From a virus, in IMG/VR virus record IMGVR_UViG_3300003177_000005, positions 1 to 64,000 of that record: DNA of 64,000 nucleotides; one strand, written 5' to 3'. The notes beneath the pieces are model-generated. The model saw only the letters and a program-made list of their open reading frames with translations. It was not told the origin of the DNA and searched no databases. A program made the position numbers and the translations under genes. The stretch's first letter is position 1. Each line of letters opens with the position of its first letter. This document shows positions 9,315 to 18,387 of the stretch, piece by piece.

Positions 9315-12300
9315 ATGTTAACAAATGAAATTTTTAAACAAAGATTTATAGCTAAAACATTAGATCAGTTTGTCCACCATAAAGCTATAGATGTTAATAA
9401 ACTGGATATAGCTAAAGATTATGTTATAGGATGGTTAGGTTTTGATAATGATTTATTGCCAGATAAAGGGTTTATCTCTTTTATGGACGATAAACTTAAT
9501 GGTTACAACATAAACCTATATGAACCATATAATGTTGATGTTAGATACCGTAAGGATATAACAAAGATTAATCAATTTAAACAAGAAAGTCGTTTACATT
9601 TTGATTCTTTCTTAACTGTTAATAAAGACAAGATTAAAACACTAAAAGAAAAGAATGTTCCATTTATTATTAATGCTGGCGTTTTAAAAGAAACAATAAC
9701 AATAGATACAAGAGACTATATAGATTTCTTTAAAAATAATGATATAAGATTAAGAAGTCTATTAAACTTTTTTAAAACAAATCTTTTAACAAAACATCTT
9801 ATCATACCGATATCTATTAATAGTATTGATAGTTTAAACTTAGAACAAATGTATAGAGCAATGAAACTTAAAGATATGGCTCTTTATGGTTTAGTTAATA
9901 AAGATGAAAACTATTTCTTTAAAGAATTATTGGAGTTAATTCATCCTAAATATTATGAAAATTCTGTTTTCTTTAAATATGCTGATATACTAGATAGGAT
10001 AAGTTTTGCTTTTTATTTTAATAATAAAATAAAGTTCATTAATCTAGAGACATTACTAGGTAGTGTAACTGATATTTTCTATGTTCCTAAAAATGAAATA
10101 ATAACAAACAAATCTAATTTTAAAGATGTTCATAAGAAATTAATACTTTCTTTAAAATCCACTAAATTAGATTTAACATTAACTAAAAAAGATGATATAG
10201 ATACTATAGAAAAAAAGATTAAAGAAGAAGTAACTATCGAAAAAACCAAAGAGGTTATTTATAAAGAAGATAAATTAGAAGACTTGAATAAGATTAAGTT
10301 TGATAATAACCTAATTACTAAACATCTAAAATCCCATATAGAGATGATGGAGATACCAAAAGCTAAAGTTAAGAAAATAGAAGCTGAATTAGAAGAAAGT
10401 CTTAAACAAAATCCTATAGAAGAAATCGATATAGATAAATTAACTTTAACAGAAAAAGATGTTAATCTACCTGATTTAGATTTTGTTCAAGATAAAGCTA
10501 TGTTAAGAGATACTCTTAATGTAAAAAGACAAAAGATAATGAAATATGTTTTATCTAAAATATATAGAAATACAGTATTCAGTATACAACGAGGTGGGTA
10601 CATCATAAAGGAATACAAAGAAGTTCTTTTTAAAAATAACATAAGTAAATACTATGAATTACATTTTACTATTAAAGATATAGTTGGTAATAGTTATAAG
10701 CGTATGATGGTTGTTCCATACATTGAAGAAAACTCAACATTTAAAATATATGGAAATGTATATAAATTAAGATTTCAAAAACTAGATAATCCTATAAGAA
10801 AGATAGATGGTAAAACAGCTACTCTAACATCAGCTATAGGTAAACTCTTTATAAAAAAGGCTGATACTGGGACATATGATGCTAGCGTAAGTATAGTTAA
10901 ACAATTTAAAAGTCGTAATAATATTAAGAAGATTATTTTCAGTACTTTGAAAATAATCGATGTTAAACTACCTAGACAGTATTTTGTACTTTCTAGAAAA
11001 ATAAAATCTTTTAGTTATAGCGGTTATCAACTATTCTTAGATTACTTAAATAGAGCTAACTATATAGGAGTTAATAACGATTTAGAAAAAATAGAAAACG
11101 ATGGTTTAGTCCTCATAGGTTATAATAACTATAAAAAGAAGTTCCTACTTATAGATAACGATAACAAATTAACCGTATATGAAAATAATAAATACACAAA
11201 ATTAAATATGGATCTTTATCAGTTTTTAGATATAGATGTTGATACACTTAATGTAGAACACTCTACAGTTAAAATATTTAAATCTAGAATACCTGTTGCA
11301 TTATTATTAACTTATTATTTGGGATTAACTAAATTATTAGACCTCTTAAAAGCTAAATATGAAATTAGAGATACAACTACACTAAGAATGAACAAGAACC
11401 AATATGGTATTAGATTTAACGATAAATCAATAGTCATAGATAAAGATTATGGTTTAAACGATATGATACTTTATGGTTTAGTAACAGTTAATAAACATCT
11501 CAAAAAGATATCTATAAATACTGTAGATAACAAGAAACAATTTAGAGATATTTTTAGTATTATGGATTTACCTTTATTAGTTATTAATGAAATAGATCTT
11601 TTGGAACATCTCTTTATAGATCCATTAACTATAGTAACATTACAAAATATGAAAGAGCCTGTTAACTTACCTGCACTTTTAATTCGTGCTAGTGAATTAC
11701 TACTAACAGATTATTCAGGACATCCTAATAATGCAGATGAAATGCTTTTAAGAGGTGATGAAAGAATAGCGAGTTACTTATATAAAGAACTAGTTAATAG
11801 TTTAAGAACTTATAGAAATAAGAAAAGCTTTGGTCGTGCTACCTTAATTTTAGACCCTTATAAAATAGTTAAAACTCTACCATCTGATAGTGGAACTATC
11901 ATAGTTAATGATGTTAATCCTATTTTAGCATTAAAAGACCAAGAAGATACAACTTATACAGGGGAAGGTGGTAGAAGTAAAGAAGCTATGGTAGGTATAA
12001 GTAGAGAGTTCCACGAAAGTGAACTAGGTATAACTTCTGAAGCCACTAAAGATAGTTCTGATGTTGGAGTTAATGTATATACTACTTCTGCACCTAACTT
12101 TAAATCAGCTTTGGGAGATAGTAAAAAAATCACTGATGTTAAAGACTTAAAACCTAGTATGTTAAATAGCACCTCTGTTTTATTAGCACCTTTTGGTAAT
12201 AAAGACGATCCCAAAAGAAAAGGGTTTACATCTATTATGAACACTAACATAATAGCGACTGAAGGTTATAAAACACTACCCGTTATGACTGGTTATGAAG

Positions 12301-13325
12301 GTGTAATTATATTTAGAGTTGGTAAGAAGTTTGGATATGCTAGTAGAGAACCAGGTAAAGTATTATCAGTAAGTCCAAGTAATATAAAGATAGAATTAAA
12401 GTCAGGAGAAAAATTAACATTACCATTAGGACATTGGTTTGCTAAAGATAAGTCTGGTGTATCAGCTAAACATAATGTTATAACTACTTGGAAAAAAGGG
12501 GATAAGTTCAAAGCTGGTGATACTATCAGTTACGATACATTATTCTTTGAACCTAGTTTATTTGATCCAAAGAAAGTTACTTATAAGACAGGTGTCTTAT
12601 TAAGATTAGCATTCTTAGAAGACCCTGAAACTTATGAAGACTCTATGATGCTTTATGAGGAAAAAGGTCTTACGGATTTAAAAATTAAAAATAATAAAAG
12701 TAAAACTTTTAGATTTACTAATGAACAAGAGATAATAGACATCGTTAATATTAACGACAAGGTTAAATTTAATACACCCCTATTCACTATTATAAATAAG
12801 GACATTTTAAAAGATTCAAGTTTTGATAAAGAAACACTTAAAGAAATTATGGAAGCTCAAAAGAAATATCCTAAAGCTGGTGTTGATGGTGTTATATCCA
12901 ATATAGAATTAAGATATCATTGTGAATATAAAGAGTTAAGTAAGTCTCTACAAAGGGTGGCTGATGTAAGTAATAAATTAATGAAGATGACAAAACAAGA
13001 TCCTAATATAGATGGTGAAGTTGATAATACGTTTAGTTATAAAGGTGTACCTCTTTTAGAAGGAGAAGTTATAATGACTATAACTATAGAACACGAACAA
13101 CCAATGTCAATTGGTGATAAAGGTGTTCTTGGTAATCAGCTTAAGTATACTGTTGGTAATGCATTCAGTGAAAAGTATATAGTTAATGATGATAAGATAT
13201 TAGAGGGTTTCTTTAGTGTTAGATCACTAGAAGCTAGGATTGTTAATTCAGCTTTAGAAGTTAGTTTCTTAACTCAATTTCTAGAAGCTGGTAAGGAGAA
13301 AGTTTTAAAGGAGTACTTCGGTTAA
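9315..13325 (+). CDS. Phage multisubunit RNA polymerase, beta-like subunit
   Basis: This 1336-residue protein resembles a full-length RNA polymerase beta subunit in its C-terminal half. Near residues 1255-1280 is HEQPMSIGDKGVLGNQ, corresponding to the conserved GDK segment of beta. Upstream are a GYEGVIIFRVG block (about residue 995) and a YEDSMMLYEE stretch (about residue 1110) comparable to the bacterial FEDAIVISE region. The N-terminal 700 residues are highly divergent, with a charged helical section around residues 290-400. The SD is AAGGAG and the gene follows the beta' gene by 12 nt, implying co-translation in one operon. Its size and place beside the giant hydrolase match the phiKZ gp178-type virion RNAP subunit. 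The stop codon sits inside a terminator-like hairpin. Confidence 0.88.
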   Translation: MLTNEIFKQRFIAKTLDQFVHHKAIDVNKLDIAKDYVIGWLGFDNDLLPDKGFISFMDDKLNGYNINLYEPYNVDVRYRKDITKINQFKQESRLHFDSFLTVNKDKIKTLKEKNVPFIINAGVLKETITIDTRDYIDFFKNNDIRLRSLLNFFKTNLLTKHLIIPISINSIDSLNLEQMYRAMKLKDMALYGLVNKDENYFFKELLELIHPKYYENSVFFKYADILDRISFAFYFNNKIKFINLETLLGSVTDIFYVPKNEIITNKSNFKDVHKKLILSLKSTKLDLTLTKKDDIDTIEKKIKEEVTIEKTKEVIYKEDKLEDLNKIKFDNNLITKHLKSHIEMMEIPKAKVKKIEAELEESLKQNPIEEIDIDKLTLTEKDVNLPDLDFVQDKAMLRDTLNVKRQKIMKYVLSKIYRNTVFSIQRGGYIIKEYKEVLFKNNISKYYELHFTIKDIVGNSYKRMMVVPYIEENSTFKIYGNVYKLRFQKLDNPIRKIDGKTATLTSAIGKLFIKKADTGTYDASVSIVKQFKSRNNIKKIIFSTLKIIDVKLPRQYFVLSRKIKSFSYSGYQLFLDYLNRANYIGVNNDLEKIENDGLVLIGYNNYKKKFLLIDNDNKLTVYENNKYTKLNMDLYQFLDIDVDTLNVEHSTVKIFKSRIPVALLLTYYLGLTKLLDLLKAKYEIRDTTTLRMNKNQYGIRFNDKSIVIDKDYGLNDMILYGLVTVNKHLKKISINTVDNKKQFRDIFSIMDLPLLVINEIDLLEHLFIDPLTIVTLQNMKEPVNLPALLIRASELLLTDYSGHPNNADEMLLRGDERIASYLYKELVNSLRTYRNKKSFGRATLILDPYKIVKTLPSDSGTIIVNDVNPILALKDQEDTTYTGEGGRSKEAMVGISREFHESELGITSEATKDSSDVGVNVYTTSAPNFKSALGDSKKITDVKDLKPSMLNSTSVLLAPFGNKDDPKRKGFTSIMNTNIIATEGYKTLPVMTGYEGVIIFRVGKKFGYASREPGKVLSVSPSNIKIELKSGEKLTLPLGHWFAKDKSGVSAKHNVITTWKKGDKFKAGDTISYDTLFFEPSLFDPKKVTYKTGVLLRLAFLEDPETYEDSMMLYEEKGLTDLKIKNNKSKTFRFTNEQEIIDIVNINDKVKFNTPLFTIINKDILKDSSFDKETLKEIMEAQKKYPKAGVDGVISNIELRYHCEYKELSKSLQRVADVSNKLMKMTKQDPNIDGEVDNTFSYKGVPLLEGEVIMTITIEHEQPMSIGDKGVLGNQLKYTVGNAFSEKYIVNDDKILEGFFSVRSLEARIVNSALEVSFLTQFLEAGKEKVLKEYFG

Positions 13326-13333
13326 CCGAAGTA
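13314..13333 (+). terminator. Palindromic hairpin at end of RNAP beta gene
   Basis: TACTTCGG and CCGAAGTA form a perfect 8-bp stem around TTAA. The beta stop codon lies in the loop region and a T-rich stretch follows. It probably acts as a terminator or 3' end stabiliser, perhaps partial because the next gene is codirectional. Confidence 0.6.
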
Positions 13334-13386
13334 TCTTACTTTTATAAAACTTTTATTGAAGAAACTTATAAAAATAAGGAAAGATT

Positions 13387-14826
13387 ATGAAAATAAACCC
13401 GATATACAAGAAAATTAAATATGCTGGAAATTATGCAAGTAAGATAGCTCTTGATGAATTATCTAATAGAGAAGTTGAACTATCTAATGTAACTATAGAT
13501 ACATTATATAATACTTTTGACACTATTTATAATCAGTTTATTAATAGTAGATATTTAGACGAAGATAAAGATGCTACTTATAAAGAAATTTATTATAACG
13601 ATTTAGCACCTTTAGCTACTGTTAACCTAGATCCAGCTAGATTAACTAATACTGCTTACTTAGATGTTTTAGGTCTTAAAATAGCTAATGCTGTTGATTT
13701 CTGTAGACTTAATGTTTTACCAGTTGTTAAAAATACAGTTATGGGAGTTAATGAAGAGTTAAAAAAAGTTAATAATAAAATTGTTAGTATAGATAGAAAA
13801 CTTAAAAAGGTAACCATACCAGAAATTGTTTTAGAGAGTTTCCCGTACTTACCTGAAGTTGAAAGTAATTTTGATTTAACAAGAGAAGTCATATTCCGTT
13901 TGTACGATGATGTTAATATATTAGATATACTTAGTGAAAGACAAACAAGTGCTTATGGTCAAAAAGTAGCTAATTATTTAAAAGGTAATTATGAAGCTAA
14001 ATTTATTCAAAGTGTATGTAATGATTTAAATTTATTTACTAGTAAAGATATCTATGATGCTGGTGTATTATCTAATGACAAATCATTAGACCAAACGGTA
14101 ATAACATATCTTCTTTTATTATTGTTACAATTAAGAGACCTTAAAGATGTAGCTAGTGATATAAAAGATAATGAATTACGCATATACACTAAAAACATTT
14201 CTGTTAGTTTATTTAATGAGTTAACTAGTTTAACTAATTTAGATAGTAAAGAAAATCCTATTTTTGTTTATCGTACATATAAAGATACTATGTATGTTAA
14301 TGAGAATATATATGATTTATTAGAAACTCATAATTTAACATTAGACAATGTTATTGGTGCTACTTTAACAAATGGTCTTGAAACTGGTCGTATTAGATTA
14401 AATCAAATTCTATCAAACCTTGAAACTATTAAGTCTAATTATATTGCTAAAATTAATCATCTTAAAATTGAAGCTGATATAGAGAACAAGAAATATTTAA
14501 GATTGCATCTTAATAATATTTTATTAGAAAATGTTTCTAAAATACCAGCGTTAAAAGATGATAAAGAAAAATTAGGAAAAGTTATTGACCACATTAGTAA
14601 AGTTGTAGGTAATATTAATATAGAAATACTACAAGATATAGAAAAGTTTGTAGCATCTTTAATTTTGGATATATTTTCTGATCATAAAGTTGTTAAAACT
14701 GTTTATCTTAAGATAGCTAAATATTATGAAACTTTAGAACTAAAACCAAAAGATAGTATAGCTTATGTTATATTTGAGATTATAATTGAACATTTATTTT
14801 TACAAGTACATACAGTAGAAGTCTAG
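13387..14826 (+). CDS. Probable virion structural protein downstream of RNAP beta
   Basis: This 479-residue protein has no catalytic motif I recognise. The sequence looks mostly alpha-helical, with long amphipathic stretches and no signal peptide or membrane segment. It starts behind AAGGAAAG and is the last gene before a strong bidirectional terminator. In phiKZ-like genomes the gene at this place beside the virion RNAP subunits encodes a virion protein (gp177 type), so a structural or RNAP-associated role is likely. This rests on gene order only. Confidence 0.6.
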   Translation: MKINPIYKKIKYAGNYASKIALDELSNREVELSNVTIDTLYNTFDTIYNQFINSRYLDEDKDATYKEIYYNDLAPLATVNLDPARLTNTAYLDVLGLKIANAVDFCRLNVLPVVKNTVMGVNEELKKVNNKIVSIDRKLKKVTIPEIVLESFPYLPEVESNFDLTREVIFRLYDDVNILDILSERQTSAYGQKVANYLKGNYEAKFIQSVCNDLNLFTSKDIYDAGVLSNDKSLDQTVITYLLLLLLQLRDLKDVASDIKDNELRIYTKNISVSLFNELTSLTNLDSKENPIFVYRTYKDTMYVNENIYDLLETHNLTLDNVIGATLTNGLETGRIRLNQILSNLETIKSNYIAKINHLKIEADIENKKYLRLHLNNILLENVSKIPALKDDKEKLGKVIDHISKVVGNINIEILQDIEKFVASLILDIFSDHKVVKTVYLKIAKYYETLELKPKDSIAYVIFEIIIEHLFLQVHTVEV

Positions 14827-14840
14827 AGCTCTACTGTATG
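14809..14840. terminator. Bidirectional terminator between convergent genes
   Basis: CATACAGTAGA pairs with TCTACTGTATG (11 bp) around a 10-nt loop, with T-rich sequence after it on the plus strand. It overlaps the plus gene's stop and lies just beyond the end of the minus gene, so it can serve both. Confidence 0.75.
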
Positions 14841-14851
14841 ATACTTTATTT

Positions 14852-15550
14852 TTATCTATTGTAGTACTTGTCCATAGTTGTACCTTTCTTTGTACCTTTA
14901 CGAACAGCTGATGTAACACCTCTTTTAAAATAAGGTCCTGTTATCTTTTGATAAGTTGTAGCATAATCACTATTATTTATTAACCCTGTGAATAATGGTC
15001 GTCCTTGACATTTACCTTCTCTGTAATATCTAGATGGCACATCTGGGTCTTTAGCGTTAATAGACCAAAGGACACTAATGATGGGTAAGTTACTAGAGAA
15101 GTTAGAACCAGCATAAACACCAGCATTACTAAACAGTGTAGTACCATCATCATCGTCTAAATACCAAGGTACCATACCCTTCTGTATTATCTCTATAAAT
15201 AAATCAAAAATAAATGCATCAGTTATGGCGATATCTCTTCTTGTCATAAATAAAGCATCTTTTTCAAATGTACAAACATAATACTCTTGTCCATCTATTT
15301 CTTCTGTCTCTATATCAGTTGGTTCCATCGATATAAGTGTTGGTGCGTTAAGTATAAAGTATTTATCTTTAACAACAACAGCAAAACAAGTTAATACTTG
15401 TGTATAGTTCTCTATAGAACAAACACCAACATTAACAAACCTAGTAGGGAATATAACCTTACAACTTTCATTTACAGTAACAACACTCTCTTTTACATTT
15501 AATACTTTCTTAGCTAAATTTTTATCTCTTTTTAATTTAGTAATATCCAT
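14852..15550 (-). CDS. Unknown conserved-looking protein, possibly virion
   Basis: This 232-residue protein was not recognised. The N-terminal third is beta-rich, with a conserved-looking CFAVVVKDKYFILNAPT region. The middle has an acidic DDDDGTT patch, and the C-terminus is basic and Gly/Lys-rich (RKGTKKGT). There is no signal peptide. The start at 15550 has the SD AAAGGAAG. It is a single minus-strand gene between RNAP and early genes. The minus strand mostly carries virion genes here, so a late virion role is a weak inference. Confidence 0.6.
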   Translation of the reverse strand: MDITKLKRDKNLAKKVLNVKESVVTVNESCKVIFPTRFVNVGVCSIENYTQVLTCFAVVVKDKYFILNAPTLISMEPTDIETEEIDGQEYYVCTFEKDALFMTRRDIAITDAFIFDLFIEIIQKGMVPWYLDDDDGTTLFSNAGVYAGSNFSSNLPIISVLWSINAKDPDVPSRYYREGKCQGRPLFTGLINNSDYATTYQKITGPYFKRGVTSAVRKGTKKGTTMDKYYNR

Positions 15551-15613
15551 AAACTTCCTTTACTTGGATTATCAATTAATGGAGTAATTACGGATATTTA
15601 CACATTAAGAAAA

Positions 15614-15650
15614 TATCCATATATTATTTAAATAGTGACTGACATTACTA
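15614..15650 (+). promoter_or_regulatory. Early promoter-like block with 5' hairpin (copy 1)
   Basis: TATCCATATATTATTTAAA is followed directly by TAGTGA-CTGACA-TTACTA, a 6-bp hairpin with one G-U pair. The same arrangement recurs at 16387, 40187, 44762, 47361, 56607, 60534 and 63870, always upstream of a plus-strand gene. The AT-rich TATATTA core resembles early promoters read by the phiKZ virion RNAP. The hairpin would then lie at or near the mRNA 5' end. Confidence 0.7.
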
Positions 15651-15677
15651 TTAGTTGTCTTCTCTTAGAAAGATCCC

Positions 15678-15695
15678 GTAATCAGCAATGATTAT
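15678..15695 (+). ncRNA. Leader hairpin with GCAA tetraloop
   Basis: GTAATCA and TGATTAT form a 7-bp stem (one G-U) closed by GCAA, a GNRA tetraloop, in the leader of the membrane protein gene. Two other early leaders carry a GUGA-capped hairpin at a comparable place. Confidence 0.6.
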
Positions 15696-15722
15696 CACAT
15701 TCTCATAATTTAAGGAGTTATG

Positions 15723-16349
15723 ATGAGAAATTATTTTAGTTATGACCTTTGGGTCAATTTGTTAACAGGACTTATGGTGGGTTTAATGGTCCTACTAACC
15801 CAATATATTTTCCAGATTGGTAGCCACCATCTCGCAACAGTTTCTGGGTTAGATTTTATTAAAAACGTGGCTGGTATCCTAACCACCATACTCGTCTTTA
15901 ATCGATATGTAAGTTTAAGAGGTGTTGAGTTAAAAAAGGCAGTTTTAATAATGTTTGTATCAGAGTCTATTTATTTATTAATAGAAGGAATACTCATATA
16001 CCTAATACTAACTGAAAACGATGAAGTAAAATTATTAAAGTTGATGACTTTCATTACTATTTTAGGTATGGGTTTCCAACACTTAATGGCTGAGTTGCAT
16101 CGTCAGTTTAAAGACTACTTTATTAAAGATGTTCGTTATAAGGATTTTTTAACAATAATACGCCGCAAGACAGCTATTATACCAAAGTTAGTTGGAACGG
16201 CTACTACACTTTTTATGTATATTATGACAGAATATTATGAATTTCAAGCAATCGATTTCTTTCATATTTGTTGGGTTTTAACCATAATACTTGTTATTGG
16301 GTTACTGATTAACAATTGGAAACTTTATCGATGGTACAAGGGGATTTAA
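15723..16349 (+). CDS. Early integral membrane protein
   Basis: This protein of about 208 residues has five or six hydrophobic segments (roughly residues 10-30, 42-58, 70-95, 105-120, 152-168, 175-195) joined by short basic loops. One loop (KDYFIKDVRYKDFLTIIRRK) is probably cytoplasmic. Family not recognised. A second ATG at 15723 has the better spacing from AAGGAG than 15720 and is preferred. The early promoter-like leader suggests expression at the start of infection, for example in membrane takeover or superinfection exclusion, but no motif supports a specific role. Confidence 0.7.
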   Translation: MRNYFSYDLWVNLLTGLMVGLMVLLTQYIFQIGSHHLATVSGLDFIKNVAGILTTILVFNRYVSLRGVELKKAVLIMFVSESIYLLIEGILIYLILTENDEVKLLKLMTFITILGMGFQHLMAELHRQFKDYFIKDVRYKDFLTIIRRKTAIIPKLVGTATTLFMYIMTEYYEFQAIDFFHICWVLTIILVIGLLINNWKLYRWYKGI

Positions 16350-16355
16350 TCCCCT
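16339..16355 (+). terminator. Terminator at end of membrane protein gene
   Basis: AGGGGAT and ATCCCCT form a 7-bp stem containing the stop codon. It is followed within 15 nt by a run of eight T. Confidence 0.7.
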
Positions 16356-16386
16356 ACTCCAACTTTCTTTTTTTTCATTAAAATTT

Positions 16387-16424
16387 TATCCATATATTAT
16401 TTAAATAGTGACTGATATCACTAA
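16387..16424 (+). promoter_or_regulatory. Early promoter-like block with 5' hairpin (copy 2)
   Basis: Nearly identical to copy 1: TATCCATATATTATTTAAA, then TAGTGA-CTGATA-TCACTA with perfect 6-bp pairing. It is 20 nt upstream of the DHH gene's start. Confidence 0.7.
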
Positions 16425-16443
16425 TTAAAAAAAAGGTGTAAAA

Positions 16444-17361
16444 ATGAAAAAAATATTTGAGGTATGTGTATATCACGCATTTTGTAATGACGGACAAATG
16501 GCGGCTACTGTAGCTAAGAAGTACCATAATGAAAATGGTAAAGATTTAAAGTTAATAGAAGGCATTCATGGCAAAGATTTAGACCCTGAAGTATTTAGGG
16601 ACAAAAAAGTTCTTATGGTGGATTTTGCACCAAAAGAAGATAACCTTCTTGAAATTATTAAAGTGGCTAAGACAGTAACGATTATCGATCATCACGTTAC
16701 TGCTAAAGATATGTTAGATGGTCTAAATGAAGAAGATGTTAAAACCATCTTCGATAATGAAGAATCTGGTGCCACTTTAACCTGGCAATACTTCTATCCT
16801 AATACTAAAACACCCGAAATAGTTTTAGATGTAAAAGATAGAGATATTTGGGAGTGGAAAAGAAATAATACCAAATATACCACTGAAATATTATTTGCAA
16901 CTCCTTTTGTCTTAGAAGAGTGGTTATCGTTCTTATACGATAACCTAAAATTAAGAGATGAGAAGTACTTCCAGACAATTGAAGCTGGTAAAATTCTCTT
17001 AAAGAAAAAAGAATTTGAAGTGGAGAAAGCTATGAAGTTAGCATTCCCAGCCACCATTAATGTTAACGGCAATGTATTTAATGTAATCGTAAATAATGTC
17101 AGTAAAGACATCGAATCTGACCTTATGAACAGATTACTGATAGAAGATGTTGATAAAATCTATGACTTTGCTCTTAATATAAAGTTTAAAGGTAATGGCA
17201 AGATTAGTATGTCATTTAGAAGTACTAATGACAGAACTGATGTTTCTGAAATTGCTAAACAGTTTAATGGTGGTGGTCACAGAAATGCTAGTGGTGGTCT
17301 AACAACTATATCAGAACTATTTGTTATGAGTAGAGGTATTCTGGATAGTATGGATGGGTAG
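16444..17361 (+). CDS. DHH/DHHA1-family phosphoesterase
   Basis: The 305-residue protein has HAFCNDGQMAA near residue 12 (DHH motif I region), VDFAP near residue 59, IDHH near residue 82 and a C-terminal DHHA1 signature GGGHRNASGG near residue 278. This is the full layout of DHH-DHHA1 phosphohydrolases, which include oligoribonucleases, pAp phosphatases and cyclic-dinucleotide phosphodiesterases. The substrate cannot be told from sequence. Its own early leader makes early nucleotide scavenging or removal of defence-signalling nucleotides conceivable, as inference only. The coding sequence contains two perfect 8-bp inverted repeats (16673-16702 and 16922-16945). It is unrelated in length and context to the RecJ-like DHH protein at 37.7 kb. 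Confidence 0.85.
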   Translation: MKKIFEVCVYHAFCNDGQMAATVAKKYHNENGKDLKLIEGIHGKDLDPEVFRDKKVLMVDFAPKEDNLLEIIKVAKTVTIIDHHVTAKDMLDGLNEEDVKTIFDNEESGATLTWQYFYPNTKTPEIVLDVKDRDIWEWKRNNTKYTTEILFATPFVLEEWLSFLYDNLKLRDEKYFQTIEAGKILLKKKEFEVEKAMKLAFPATINVNGNVFNVIVNNVSKDIESDLMNRLLIEDVDKIYDFALNIKFKGNGKISMSFRSTNDRTDVSEIAKQFNGGGHRNASGGLTTISELFVMSRGILDSMDG

Positions 17362-17373
17362 TCTTCGGACTAC
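17358..17373 (+). terminator. UUCG-tetraloop terminator
   Basis: GTAGTC-TTCG-GACTAC overlaps the stop codon of the DHH gene. It is followed by T-rich sequence including eight T in a row. Confidence 0.8.
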
Positions 17374-17454
17374 TTTCACCTTTCTTTTTTTTCTAAACTA
17401 TAGTATTAACCACATTTTTATGATATATATAAAAATAATATAAAAAGGTATGGT

Positions 17455-18222
17455 ATGAGTAATTTAAAGATTATTTATAGTCAGGATATAATTAAAAATC
17501 CTGGAGAATTAAAATTCGACAAAGATGGTTATGCTTGGTTAAGAGTTGGTGGATATAATGTAATGAACAGTGCTGGTCAAAAATATGTTATAACTGATAA
17601 AGTTAGAGCCTTATATGCTGAAAACTCTGCTTTACAAAACCGTATTAAAAATGGACAACAATTTGGTGAGCACGGTCATCCAAAGTTAGTCCCTGGTATG
17701 TCTATTAAAGAATTTAGTAAAAGACTTTCAATCGTAGATGAAAATAACATAAGTACACATCACAAAGCTGTTAAACTAGTAGATCATCCTAATGGAGAGG
17801 TTGGAGTTTATAGTTTATTAAAAGGTCACGGTGTTCATGGTGATTTAATTAATAAAGCTCTTAGAGATAAGAATGTTAATGTCTCTTATTCAGTTAGAAG
17901 TCTAAGTATGGGACAAGTAGTTAATGGTGTACTACATAAAGAGGTTTATCATATTAATACTTGGGATGATGTGACAGCACCTGGTATTAAAGGAGCTGAT
18001 AAGTTTAGTACTATACGAGAGGGGTTAGTTAGTGTTGATATGGAAAGTAGAGACTTTTTAACTTTCGACGCAGAGAGTAAAGCTGATAAAGCAATCGTTA
18101 TGGATTTACTTCAAGAGTGTAAAGAAAGTTTTGATTTAGAATCTGAAACAGTACAGTTATTCACTACTATGTTAAGTATGTTTAGATGTGATGATAATAG
18201 TTGTAAATTTTATAATTGGTAA
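17455..18222 (+). CDS. Prohead maturation protease (T4 gp21 / phiKZ gp175-like)
   Basis: The 255-residue protein has features of caudoviral prohead proteases of the herpesvirus-assemblin fold: GEHGHPKLVPG near residues 71-81, giving a candidate catalytic His, and NVSYSVRSLS near residues 140-151, giving the candidate Ser. The length matches the family. These enzymes cleave scaffold and capsid precursors inside the prohead. In phiKZ the homologous gene is close to the virion RNAP and gp181 genes, consistent with its place here. The C-terminal tail is acidic. The SD is AAAAGG and a very strong terminator follows, making it monocistronic. Confidence 0.75.
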   Translation: MSNLKIIYSQDIIKNPGELKFDKDGYAWLRVGGYNVMNSAGQKYVITDKVRALYAENSALQNRIKNGQQFGEHGHPKLVPGMSIKEFSKRLSIVDENNISTHHKAVKLVDHPNGEVGVYSLLKGHGVHGDLINKALRDKNVNVSYSVRSLSMGQVVNGVLHKEVYHINTWDDVTAPGIKGADKFSTIREGLVSVDMESRDFLTFDAESKADKAIVMDLLQECKESFDLESETVQLFTTMLSMFRCDDNSCKFYNW

Positions 18223-18224
18223 AA

Positions 18225-18258
18225 ATACTAGTAAGGAGACAAGACTCCTTACTAGTAT
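18225..18258 (+). terminator. Strong terminator after prohead protease
   Basis: ATACTAGTAAGGAG pairs perfectly with CTCCTTACTAGTAT (14 bp, 6-nt loop), followed by CCCTTTTT. Confidence 0.85.
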
Positions 18259-18387
18259 AACCCTTTTTACCGTTTAATATCACTGACTTTGTTATAACTC
18301 GTAAGTACAGTTGATATACTGTATTATAATTTAAAATCCACCATTTCTTTTTTTGTTTTAGTTGATAAGGCTAATTAAGGATATGAA

